A stretch of DNA of 61,576 bases, taken from IMG/VR virus record IMGVR_UViG_3300025289_000029, positions 1 to 61,576 of that record; one strand, written 5' to 3'. Below the pieces are notes generated by a model. The model was not told the DNA's origin and made no database searches. It worked only from the letters and a program-made list of their open reading frames with translations. Every line of letters begins with the position of its first letter. Positions within the stretch are counted from its first letter, which is position 1. Positions 42,588 to 49,869 of this stretch are shown in pieces. Origin of the DNA: a virus. The translations under genes and the position numbers were made by a program.

Positions 42588-43264
42588 TTGCACTGTTTCT
42601 ACTCTCCCATCGTCAAATCCGACTGCTCTATCGAAACCCTACCGTTGCTGTCTGGTATATAGTCTTACCCATCCTTCTCATTGTCATTGTGATGCCGGTA
42701 ATGAAGGTCGTCGTAGTGGACAGTCCGGCCCAAGTCATACCAGGGTTCACGCTGATGTTTTCCGCTTTTCTGTCTACAACGCTCGCTGGCCGAATCGTGC
42801 GCGACAGGCAAAGTGGTGTCTGGCGGTGGTTTATGACAACGCCTACGTCTCCGTTTATTATCATCACCGCGCCCGCTCTAGCCGTGCTCAGTTTGGGTGT
42901 TCTACAAACTGGGACTGCGTTGGCGTTCGGGAGTATGTTCTACGGTCTGCACGGAGTTCGTATTGGTCTGTTTGCTTTCCTTGCGATACCGATAGGCGCA
43001 GGGCTGTTACTTGCCAGCCTGACCGATGACCTAGCGTTGCAGGCAAACGTCCTTAACCCGTTGGCCCTTGTGTCGTCTGTGCTCGGCGGTGCTGTGATAC
43101 CTTTATCCACACAACCGAGCTGGCTACAGTTTGCAGCGCGGTTCAGTCCTCACTACTACGGAATGGATTCAAGTTTTCTGAGTATGGTGGTCTTGCTCGG
43201 AGGCGGCGCATCACTCTCACTATTTGCCGCATTTAGACTCAGGAAACTGACTTGGCCCGTTTAA
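42581..43264 (+). CDS. ABC-2 type membrane permease
   Basis: 227 residues, GTG start overlapping the upstream stop. About six membrane segments in the ABC-2 export permease layout: long N-terminal amphipathic helix (SHRQIRLLYRNPTVAVWYIVLP), central VRDRQSGVWRWFMTTPTSP loop (the 'coupling' element), and FSPHYYGMD before the last segment. No ATP-binding partner lies in the window. An orphan export permease is most unusual in a phage; it may use a host ATPase. Confidence 0.75.
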   Translation: MVIALFLLSHRQIRLLYRNPTVAVWYIVLPILLIVIVMPVMKVVVVDSPAQVIPGFTLMFSAFLSTTLAGRIVRDRQSGVWRWFMTTPTSPFIIITAPALAVLSLGVLQTGTALAFGSMFYGLHGVRIGLFAFLAIPIGAGLLLASLTDDLALQANVLNPLALVSSVLGGAVIPLSTQPSWLQFAARFSPHYYGMDSSFLSMVVLLGGGASLSLFAAFRLRKLTWPV

Positions 43265-43580
43265 AATTAGCCTCCTGCAAACTGCCAATCTTTCGGTTAA
43301 TGGGTGCGTCAACGTTGGAAAAGGGTCGGTTTGGTAGTTATATCAACCAACCGCCAACTGCTCACTGTTGTCGAAATCAAAGCTGGCAGAGCCTCGCGCT
43401 GGCTCAGGCGCTGTGCCAGACGAGAACAACGGTGGCAGCACCAACGTTGGCACAGCGCCGACCGGCGTGGCCGCCGTCGCCAATGTTGTCGGCCCCACCC
43501 GCCAGCGTGAACCGTCAGCCACCTTTGACACAGCCATGTTCGTATCGCTGGGAGGGTAGGGTTAATTGCTAACTGGACAG
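43265..43580. other. Non-coding stretch with GTTGGC-type repeats
   Basis: About 320 bases between the permease gene and the next promoter. Holds several GTTGGC/GCCAAC words (for instance ACCAACGTTGGC near 43440) and CCCGTTTAAAATTAG (43256-43270), which returns at 50167-50180. A 63-codon TTG-initiated frame (43368-43559) is open but has no RBS and looks like chance. Related to the array at 49.87-50.56 kb. Confidence 0.5.
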
Positions 43581-43589
43581 CCTGGACTA

Positions 43590-43628
43590 TTGACATTCGA
43601 CCCCGGCTGTGCTAAACTATCCATAGTT
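43590..43628 (+). promoter_or_regulatory. Promoter with palindrome at the start site
   Basis: TTGACA (43590-43595), 17 bases, TAAACT (43613-43618). AACTAT-CC-ATAGTT (43615-43628) overlaps the -10 box and start site as a possible operator. Drives the MoxR/VWA operon through a leader of almost 400 bases. Confidence 0.75.
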
Positions 43629-43677
43629 CAAGAGAGAGGAGGAGGCCCAAGCTAGAGGGCCAACAACAGGATAGGGA

Positions 43678-43773
43678 GTGGCAACGGGAACCGACGAGAA
43701 GGCCCAAGAAGAGCCGAACCCGCGCCTGCGAAGCGACGACCACAACTCATGTGACGGCTGCCAGCGGCGGTAG
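43678..43773 (+). CDS. Leader peptide, doubtful
   Basis: 31 residues, GTG start after AGGATAGGG; contains NSCDGC and ends at a double stop TAGTAG. The same frame then stays open to 44001. It could be a small gene, the first half of a broken gene, or a case of readthrough. Confidence 0.35.
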   Translation: MATGTDEKAQEEPNPRLRSDDHNSCDGCQRR

Positions 43774-43878
43774 TAGGAAAACCCACTGACAGCAAAGGCC
43801 GACTCAGAACCCACCCTGACCTGCGCTCGATCCCACATAGACCTGACAACGGCCCGCAGGCAGGCCGAGGCGAATGGG

Positions 43879-44001
43879 ATGCTCGCCCGTCGGGAAGCGG
43901 TTATAGCTACACCAAAAGCTGAAGGACAGAAACAGAACGCCAGCGTCCGTCTGCGCTGGGAAACACACAAGCGAATCTTAATAGAAAGGAGTCCAACATG
44001 A
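43879..44001 (+). CDS. Small basic protein in leader
   Basis: 40 residues from ATG 43879, very basic (RLRWETHKRILIERS). Its TGA overlaps the next ATG (ATGA), as with most real genes here. In the same frame as the peptide upstream. Function unknown. Confidence 0.4.
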   Translation: MLARREAVIATPKAEGQKQNASVRLRWETHKRILIERSPT

Positions 44002-44369
44002 CAGATAATGGAACCGTCCACGTCACGGGCGAAGTCGTCAGTGTCAAGCCGAAGTGGGATCGCTTTGACAAGAACGCTGTTGGCGTCGTCGTCAAGGCTG
44101 ACAACAAGCCGTTCTGGTTCAGGTGGTCTCCGCAACGGGGAGCGTTGAACCAGGGTGATACCGTCGAGCTAACTGGCAACGTCACCGGACAGGGTGAGCC
44201 CAAGAAGAAAGGCGACCCACCGATGACGTTCCTGAGTGGAGTCCAGATAGTCGGGACAGAGTGCGGCCACGCAGTCGTCACGAACCAAGGTGGTGTCTAC
44301 TACTGTGACTCGTGTGGGACACCGATGACGGTCGCGCCTACCGCCAGCCTCGAAGCACCCCGACCGTAA
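43998..44369 (+). CDS. OB-like protein with zinc ribbon
   Basis: 123 residues, RBS GAAAGGAG. Residues 5-88 are an OB-like barrel (VHVTGEVVSVKPKW; NKPFWFRWSPQRGALNQGDTVEL). Residues 90-112 hold ECGH and CDSCGTPM as a zinc ribbon. Could bind single-stranded nucleic acid. First clear gene of the MoxR/VWA operon. Confidence 0.55.
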   Translation: MTDNGTVHVTGEVVSVKPKWDRFDKNAVGVVVKADNKPFWFRWSPQRGALNQGDTVELTGNVTGQGEPKKKGDPPMTFLSGVQIVGTECGHAVVTNQGGVYYCDSCGTPMTVAPTASLEAPRP

Positions 44370-44403
44370 CCAACGTCTGTAACCAACAGAAAGGGAAACT
44401 CCA

Positions 44404-44556
44404 ATGCCGAACAAGCTCAGTGCCGAGTCCACTATGTTCGCTGACCTCCGCGACTTCTTCTCCACACCGGAGAGGCCGCTGACCATCCAAGAGGTCAACG
44501 AGCTAACCGCCACTGAACTCAAGGAGCTTCTCACCGCCATTCGCGCGGCGAAGTAG
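44404..44556 (+). CDS. Small helical protein
   Basis: 50 residues, ATG after AAAGGGAA. Two helices (MFADLRDFFSTPERP; EVNELTATELKELLTAIRAA). Same intergenic pattern (AACAGAAAGGGAA) as before the next gene, so translation is matched. Not recognised. Confidence 0.6.
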   Translation: MPNKLSAESTMFADLRDFFSTPERPLTIQEVNELTATELKELLTAIRAAK

Positions 44557-44598
44557 CCTTCGAGCCAACACAGTCTAACAACAGAAAGGGAACCAACA

Positions 44599-45630
44599 AT
44601 GAACGAGTACCCATGCGAGAACGACTGCGGGGTCAACCCGTTTCCGAACCAGTCCCTACTCGACCTCCATATGCGGGACTTCTGCCCGAAGCGTTACGCT
44701 GACCAGCCCGCTACTGGGGAGGTAGTCGTGCCGCTGCAACAGTCTCACCTGGATGTCGAGACCAGCGCACAGTTCCTCTACCCGAAGCCAGTCGCAGGTC
44801 TACGGATAGAGGCTCCTGTCAAGGCCAAGATAGAGCGCATCCTCAAGGCCGCCGAGCAGACTGGTGAGCCGCAGAACCTGCTACTCATCGGGCCGTCGGG
44901 CTGCGCCAAGACGACGCTCGCATTCCACATCGCAGGGATGCTAGGCCGACCGCTGGCGAAAATCAACATGCAGATGATAACCGAGGCCAGTCAGGTCTAC
45001 GGTTTCCGCGAGGCCAACGCTGTCGAGGGAACGACCTACAAGCTCGGTCAGTTTCCCATCGCTGTCAGCACCGAAGGCTGTATCGTCCTTCTGGATGACG
45101 TAGCGCACGTTCACGACAGAACGATTACCAACGGTCTACTGCCTGCGCTGGACTTCACCCGTGTCGTCTGGATCGACTACCTCGGTGAGTTCATAAAGGT
45201 CGCTCCCAAGGTCATCATCATCGGCACGGGCAACCAGGGCTATCAGTACGGTGGCGCGACGAAGCTCGACCGCGCAGTGGTCAGCCGTTTCGAGAACCGT
45301 ATCTACATGAGCCACCCACCGGAAGATGTCGTGGTTGATATCCTGACCGAGCGGACAGGCATCAACGCCAGCGACGCTCAGAGGTTGGCTCGGTTCGCCA
45401 AGCTGCTGCGCGACGCCCGTGCTCCAGTCGAGGTCGATATGCGTGGTCTGCTCGCCGCCGCGAAGGATATGGCTTACGGCGCAAGCTACTTCGATGCCGT
45501 GACCTACACGCTTCTGGGCGATCTCGATGAGCAGAAGATGGAGGACATCAAGTTCAAGATTTCCGACAGTATGACCGAAGCGGAGAACGCGGCAGCCAGC
45601 AAGGACATTCGGTGGGAGGTGTGGCGTTGA
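44599..45630 (+). CDS. MoxR/CobS-like AAA+ ATPase
   Basis: 343 residues. N-terminal zinc finger-like part (CENDCGVNPFPNQSLLDLHMRDFC). Walker A GPSGCAKTT at residues 98-106, Walker B CIVLLDDVAH near 162, sensor 1 IIIGTGN near 211, and an Arg finger region LDRAVVSRFENR. This is the AAA_5/MoxR-CobS type, which works with a VWA protein to remodel or load a partner. The VWA protein follows after one mini gene. Proteins of this pair occur in some phages; their role there is not established. Confidence 0.85.
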   Translation: MNEYPCENDCGVNPFPNQSLLDLHMRDFCPKRYADQPATGEVVVPLQQSHLDVETSAQFLYPKPVAGLRIEAPVKAKIERILKAAEQTGEPQNLLLIGPSGCAKTTLAFHIAGMLGRPLAKINMQMITEASQVYGFREANAVEGTTYKLGQFPIAVSTEGCIVLLDDVAHVHDRTITNGLLPALDFTRVVWIDYLGEFIKVAPKVIIIGTGNQGYQYGGATKLDRAVVSRFENRIYMSHPPEDVVVDILTERTGINASDAQRLARFAKLLRDARAPVEVDMRGLLAAAKDMAYGASYFDAVTYTLLGDLDEQKMEDIKFKISDSMTEAENAAASKDIRWEVWR

Positions 45631-45713
45631 GCACCGACGAGCGCATCGTGGCGGTAGCGGTCTTGCTGGTGGTAATCGCGTTCACCGTCATCAGTCTGGT
45701 AGAAAGGTGGTGA
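45627..45713 (+). CDS. 28-residue single-pass membrane protein
   Basis: TTG start with GGGAGG seven bases upstream, overlapping the ATPase stop (TTGA). After six polar residues comes one hydrophobic run (IVAVAVLLVVIAFTVISLV) and ERW at the end. Sits between the AAA+ and VWA genes, so it may anchor the complex to the membrane. Small size makes the call uncertain. Confidence 0.5.
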   Translation: MSTDERIVAVAVLLVVIAFTVISLVERW

Positions 45714-45718
45714 TATAG

Positions 45719-47731
45719 ATGACAACAGAAGACGCCAAGAAGTACATGGCAGGTGAGGCAATCAGCCGTGTCTGGCGAGTACGCTCTAGCAGTGACGAAG
45801 TAGTGGAACTCAAGTACCTGCTGGAGAATATGCAGGACGCCGCTGAGCTTCTGGGCCGGTCGCAGGACTTCCGTATCATCTGGTCAGGGATGGAGAACCT
45901 TCCTGGCTACACAGACTACGGCAAGAAGGTCGTGGGGATGAGCTACGGCTTCGTCAAGAACGAGCCGTTCCCACTGGAGCCTAAGCTCGTGGATGTCCTG
46001 ATAGGTGTCCTACAGCACGAGATGGGACACGTCCGGCAGGGAAACATCTGGGCCTACGAGCCTATCCGTGGCCGTCGGGCTCGCGGACGCCGGATGGGAA
46101 ATAAGGTCTACGAGACGGTCGTCAGCCGTCATCAGGTCTACCCACCTGTTCAGTTAAACCAGTACGAGCGTCGGGCTCACGGCATTCTGGCTGACGTGAA
46201 TATCGACACTGCCATGATTCGAGAGCACACGTTGCGTGGCGCTTACATCATGCGTGGCCGTCAGTATTTCGCGTCTGACCCGCGACACGCTCAGGTGTTG
46301 AACGACCTCATCAACCAGCCGGAGCCGCTTGATTGGTTTGCCGTTACGGTTCTCTGGTCGGCGTTGCAGGTCTACTACGACAACACGGTCGTTGGCAAAC
46401 TCACAAGCCGACCGGACTTCCTGGCCCTAGCCGACATTCTGGGGAAGCTCAACGAGCTAAGCATCGCCGCTGGTCAGTTGACTATCGACGACCTGATGGA
46501 CAACGAGACGCTGAAGAAGCTGATACTGGATGCAGGTCGCATCCTTGAGGACTATGACAGTCAGCAGCGGCAGGGTCAGCAACCACAGCAAGGCCAGTCT
46601 CAACAGCCGTCGCTTATCAGCAGTGGTGGCACTCAGGCTCAGAGCCAGAAAGGAGAGGACGATGACCAAAAGCAGGAAAGCGAAACAGCAGACCAGGAGA
46701 GTGCGTCGGGCAGTGGTGAGGGCGAGGACGAGGCGGACGCAGATGGAGACGACGGTGGAGAAGAAGAAGGTGGCGAAGACCAAGCAGTCGGAGAAGATGG
46801 CTCGCAGACAGGCACGACGGGAGAAGATGGCGACGCCACCGGAAGTGATGACTCCCACGGTCACGGCCACGGATGCCTGATGCAGCTTGACGCTGGAGAT
46901 GTGCCGATGCCGGAGGACTTGGCAGAGGCCGTGTTCCAGGCTGTCGAACAGGAAGTCGAGGACGTGTCAGAGCTGGTCGGCTGTGGTTTCAAGAGCCGCC
47001 GTCCAGGTGTTGACCACGAGCGGGTGAAGTCCATCACCGAGGGTAAGGTTGGCGAGCTACAAGAGTCCATCGACATCCTGACTGAGATAGCGACACAGCG
47101 GACGTTGGGGACTAACCACGGCAATCTCTCCGAAGAGTTACTGTGGAAGCTGGGCACCGGAGAGGACAACGTGTTTGAGCGCCAGAACGTCGTTAGCGAA
47201 GTGAGTCTGCGTCTAGGTCTCGTGGTCGATATCTCAGGCTCCATCTACGACGCTCAGTGGGTGATTATGCAGGACACCATCGACGCCTTCATCGAGGCGT
47301 TTGGGCATCGGCATGACATAGACCTACTGGTGTCGGCGTATCACTCCAACGAAGCGTGTCGCATCTGGGAACCTGGGTTCGACTTCCCTTGCTTGCAGGA
47401 CGTTCGGCCCAGCGGGAGCACTCCGACGCTGCCAGCTCTAAAGCTGATGCTGGAGCGCATGAACGAAGTCTGTCAGGAGAGACAGCGAACCATCATCCTG
47501 TCTGTCACCGACGGCGAACCTAATACTGGTGGCAGCGAGCCCTACGTTCGTCAGTGGGTAACGGAAGTGCAGCATGAGCATGATGGGTTGCTACAGGTCA
47601 TCGGTGTTGGCGTAGGCGTGGCAGAGTCCACGCTCAGCAATCAGTACGACCGTTGGTTGTGCGTCAAGTCCTTCAGTGAGCTACCCGCCAAGCTGAAGGA
47701 ACTGATGCTACAGATTCTATTGGAGGGTTGA
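45719..47731 (+). CDS. HExxH metallopeptidase-like + von Willebrand A protein (CobT-like)
   Basis: 670 residues. Residues 1-260 contain LQHEMGHVRQG with His100/His104 (HExxH) and later ADVNIDTAMIRE as the third-ligand region, like DUF2201_N metallopeptidase domains. Residues 285-385 are a Glu/Asp/Gln-rich linker. Residues 395-460 are helical. Residues 495-670 are a VWA domain with intact MIDAS: Asp504-x-Ser506-x-Ser508, a Thr in SGSTPTLPAL, and Asp in SVTDGEPN. Layout acid-linker then VWA is that of CobT, the partner of CobS. Probably acts with the AAA+ ATPase upstream. Confidence 0.8.
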   Translation: MTTEDAKKYMAGEAISRVWRVRSSSDEVVELKYLLENMQDAAELLGRSQDFRIIWSGMENLPGYTDYGKKVVGMSYGFVKNEPFPLEPKLVDVLIGVLQHEMGHVRQGNIWAYEPIRGRRARGRRMGNKVYETVVSRHQVYPPVQLNQYERRAHGILADVNIDTAMIREHTLRGAYIMRGRQYFASDPRHAQVLNDLINQPEPLDWFAVTVLWSALQVYYDNTVVGKLTSRPDFLALADILGKLNELSIAAGQLTIDDLMDNETLKKLILDAGRILEDYDSQQRQGQQPQQGQSQQPSLISSGGTQAQSQKGEDDDQKQESETADQESASGSGEGEDEADADGDDGGEEEGGEDQAVGEDGSQTGTTGEDGDATGSDDSHGHGHGCLMQLDAGDVPMPEDLAEAVFQAVEQEVEDVSELVGCGFKSRRPGVDHERVKSITEGKVGELQESIDILTEIATQRTLGTNHGNLSEELLWKLGTGEDNVFERQNVVSEVSLRLGLVVDISGSIYDAQWVIMQDTIDAFIEAFGHRHDIDLLVSAYHSNEACRIWEPGFDFPCLQDVRPSGSTPTLPALKLMLERMNEVCQERQRTIILSVTDGEPNTGGSEPYVRQWVTEVQHEHDGLLQVIGVGVGVAESTLSNQYDRWLCVKSFSELPAKLKELMLQILLEG

Positions 47732-47734
47732 AAC

Positions 47735-47959
47735 ATGAAAAAGACAATCGTGGTCAGTCCGTTCGACAACATCACAGTAATGGGGCCAGACGGCGCTAGA
47801 ACCTTCTTGATAGTGGTCAAGTTGAAGAAGGGGGGTTTGCGATGGGGGGCGGTCGTTGACAGGGAAAAACTGGTTGAGCTTCGGGATGCTCTGACGGAGG
47901 TGTTGGATAGCAGCGACGAGTCGCGCTACCACAACCTCGTCGCACTACTGGAAGGATAG
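47735..47959 (+). CDS. Small hypothetical protein
   Basis: 74 residues, strand-rich start and helical end (LVELRDALTEVLDSSDESRY). Third gene after the AAA+/VWA pair. Not recognised. Confidence 0.5.
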   Translation: MKKTIVVSPFDNITVMGPDGARTFLIVVKLKKGGLRWGAVVDREKLVELRDALTEVLDSSDESRYHNLVALLEG

Positions 47960-47967
47960 GTGAAAAC

Positions 47968-48213
47968 ATGAAAGCACCAAGCGAAATGACCGACCAGGAG
48001 TTCATCGAGGCCGACGTGGGCTGGCTACATTACCCAATGTGTCCTGTCAAGAAGCGCGACGGCAAAACCGTCGGCGTCATTATGACGGGTCTCAAGACCA
48101 GAGTTTACTTAGTCAACATCTGGGATCACCTGACGCTGGCGAAGGACGATATCCCATTCAAGGACTACGCCTCCATCGAGGCGTTGGTCGCAGACGGGTG
48201 GGTGGTGGACTGA
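47968..48213 (+). CDS. Small hypothetical protein
   Basis: 81 residues; acidic helix, then strands with Trp (GWLHYPMCPVKK). Not recognised. RBS weak. Confidence 0.5.
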   Translation: MKAPSEMTDQEFIEADVGWLHYPMCPVKKRDGKTVGVIMTGLKTRVYLVNIWDHLTLAKDDIPFKDYASIEALVADGWVVD

Positions 48214-48214
48214 G

Positions 48215-48457
48215 ATGGCCAAGAGCGGTGAGTGGCAGTTAGATAAACCACAGCCTGAGCCTATGCGACCAGTTGACGCGCTTCATGCGTATCTGCTGGA
48301 CTTCTTCGGCATCCCGCGTCTGGAGCTGTCAGAGGTGGCAGGGCCGCCGCCTGATGTTGACCTGACTCTGGCCGAGCACGATGAGGCTGAGGAGACCCGA
48401 CCGTTCTGGAACGCGGGCTCTAACGTCGCACAGCCTGGGGACGAGCCTCTGACGTAA
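48215..48457 (+). CDS. Small acidic hypothetical protein
   Basis: 80 residues, acidic C-terminal half (LTLAEHDEAEETRPFWNAG). Starts one base after the preceding stop. Not recognised. Confidence 0.5.
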   Translation: MAKSGEWQLDKPQPEPMRPVDALHAYLLDFFGIPRLELSEVAGPPPDVDLTLAEHDEAEETRPFWNAGSNVAQPGDEPLT

Positions 48458-48512
48458 ACCTCAGTGGCCGAAACCGATTTTCAATCTGAACTGGTAGTAG
48501 GAGGTATTGACA

Positions 48513-48740
48513 ATGATAACATCCCAAGAATGTCTGTTCGCAGAATGTAACGTTCAGCCAGCCTACGGGCCGTTCTGTAAGATAACCTGGGAAGTGCCTT
48601 ACTGTGACGGCTGTAAGCGCCACGCCGCCGAGCTTTGGGCGGTTCAAGGCTGGCTGTTCTGCATAAAGTGCTTCCCTCTCTGGATCGTTGGGGGAGATAT
48701 CCCCCCGTTTCTACCCAGATATCCGCAGAGGGCTACGTAG
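48513..48740 (+). CDS. Small Cys-rich protein
   Basis: 75 residues, ATG eight bases after AGGAGG. CLFAEC, FCKI, CDGCKRHAAEL and FCIKCFP give two probable zinc sites. Function unknown. Confidence 0.6.
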   Translation: MITSQECLFAECNVQPAYGPFCKITWEVPYCDGCKRHAAELWAVQGWLFCIKCFPLWIVGGDIPPFLPRYPQRAT

Positions 48741-48893
48741 ATGTGGACACTACTGATAGCGGCGCTCATCACTGGCATCTGGTCAGCCGAGCAGAGCCTC
48801 ATCGCCGCGTTCTTCCCAGAACGCAGGCCGCACGGTCAGGACTTCTGGGGAGCAATCACAGTGGGTCTCCTGTTCGCAGCGGCGGTAGTGTGA
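48741..48893 (+). CDS. Small membrane protein
   Basis: 50 residues with two hydrophobic segments (TLLIAALITGIW; WGAITVGLLFAAAVV) separated by a basic loop. Starts directly after the preceding stop and overlaps the next ATG (TGATG). Not recognised. Confidence 0.55.
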   Translation: MWTLLIAALITGIWSAEQSLIAAFFPERRPHGQDFWGAITVGLLFAAAVV

Positions 48894-49270
48894 TGTCTAA
48901 GTCCTACGTGTCTCTGGAACAGAAGGTCTGTCTGGTCTGCGCCAAAGCCTTTGACTCCGGCGCTGTCCTTCTGGACACCAGGCTCAAGGACAGCATGGAA
49001 CGGTTTACCGTCACCGGCTGGGACTTGTGTCCCGACGACAAGGCGCGGTATGACGATGGATACATCGCGCTCGTGGAAGCGCGACCACCTACCGAGGGTG
49101 ACACTCTCAAGCCAGACGAGGCGTACCGGCTGAGGCGCATCGTACACATTCGGGAGGCGGTGTTCACCACCATCTTTAACATCCCGCCAAGGCTTGAAGA
49201 TGGGACGATGCTTGCGGTGACGTTCGCTGAGCCAGCAGTTATGGATATGCTGGAGGAGATGTCGAAGTGA
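48893..49270 (+). CDS. Hypothetical protein with Cys pairs
   Basis: 125 residues from the ATG overlapping the stop upstream. VCLVCAKAFDSG resembles a zinc knuckle, followed by LCPDDKARYDDGYIAL. Seen in this form in other phages as a protein of unknown role by my recollection of the pattern CxxCxxxxDSGxxLL. Not assigned. Confidence 0.55.
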   Translation: MSKSYVSLEQKVCLVCAKAFDSGAVLLDTRLKDSMERFTVTGWDLCPDDKARYDDGYIALVEARPPTEGDTLKPDEAYRLRRIVHIREAVFTTIFNIPPRLEDGTMLAVTFAEPAVMDMLEEMSK

Positions 49271-49455
49271 GCGCGTTTGGAGGAGGCTTCGTGATGAGAC
49301 GTAAGCCACCTCTACGCATCCGCCTACGCTTCTGGCTCTCACGCCTGCGACACCAACGCGGACACACGTCGTACTGCGACAAGTGTGCCAAGAGGACGAT
49401 GGTGAGCTACAACAAACGCATCGGTAACTGGCCGTTGAAAAGAGTAGTCAAATGA
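49267..49455 (+). CDS. Small basic zinc-binding protein
   Basis: 62 residues, GTG start (or ATG at 49294). Very basic (RRKPPLRIRLRFWLSRLRHQ), with H-x-x-Y-C-D-K-C. Function unknown. Confidence 0.5.
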   Translation: MSAFGGGFVMRRKPPLRIRLRFWLSRLRHQRGHTSYCDKCAKRTMVSYNKRIGNWPLKRVVK

Positions 49456-49670
49456 AAAGTTTCTGGAGGGTCTTCTTCGTGGCCACAGACGTTGGCGCGC
49501 TCGGCTTGTTCCTGTTCTGGGAAAACTGGTTCGCAATGGTCTGGGTCGTGATAGCGGCGTTCTGGATGGTGTCGGCGTGGACGTGGAAGGATATTGCAGA
49601 TAAGTGGCGTCGGCGGTCTAAGGTGCTGCTGGAGAAGATGCACGCCGAGCACGACCAAGCCCGACCCTGA
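49452..49670 (+). CDS. Small membrane protein, last of operon
   Basis: 72 residues with two membrane segments (VATDVGALGLFLFWENWF; MVWVVIAAFWMVSAW) and a basic helical tail. Starts by ATGA overlap. Followed by a hairpin and terminator. Confidence 0.6.
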   Translation: MKSFWRVFFVATDVGALGLFLFWENWFAMVWVVIAAFWMVSAWTWKDIADKWRRRSKVLLEKMHAEHDQARP

Positions 49671-49693
49671 CCTATTAGATTGACTAACCCCAA

Positions 49694-49767
49694 GGGAGGC
49701 GTTGGCGGTTGAGCTAAGCCGGAGGTAATTGGTGACGCCATCTGGCTTTTAACTGTCAACGTCTCCC
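49694..49767 (+). ncRNA. Long hairpin after the operon
   Basis: Outer stem GGGAGGCGTTG/CAACGTCTCCC is eleven pairs (one G-U), then about nine more pairs with G-U steps, a bulge, and a further stem around GCCGGA/TCTGGC. A 74-base near-continuous hairpin that directly follows the last gene. May protect the mRNA 3' end or be a processed RNA. Confidence 0.5.
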
Positions 49768-49804
49768 TATTTCTCCACTTAATACCTATTAAAACGTTTA
49801 CAAT

Positions 49805-49845
49805 GTTGGCAGTTAACCTTTTTGGTTGGCTGCCGACTTTTTTTT
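49805..49845 (+). terminator. Rho-independent terminator
   Basis: Stem GTTGGCAG/CTGCCGAC with an inner AACC/GGTT stem, followed by eight T (49838-49845). Ends the plus operon. Confidence 0.85.
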
Positions 49846-49869
49846 GGGGAGATAGGGTTGGTAGTCAAT

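Noticed and set aside
43252-43596. Several overlapping frames on both strands
   Set aside because: Low-complexity, no RBS, located in a repeat-bearing stretch; treated as non-coding.
49694-49767. Possible tRNA (74 bases, seven-pair end stem)
   Set aside because: The pairing continues as one long hairpin; no T-arm GTTC motif, D-arm or anticodon arm can be placed.
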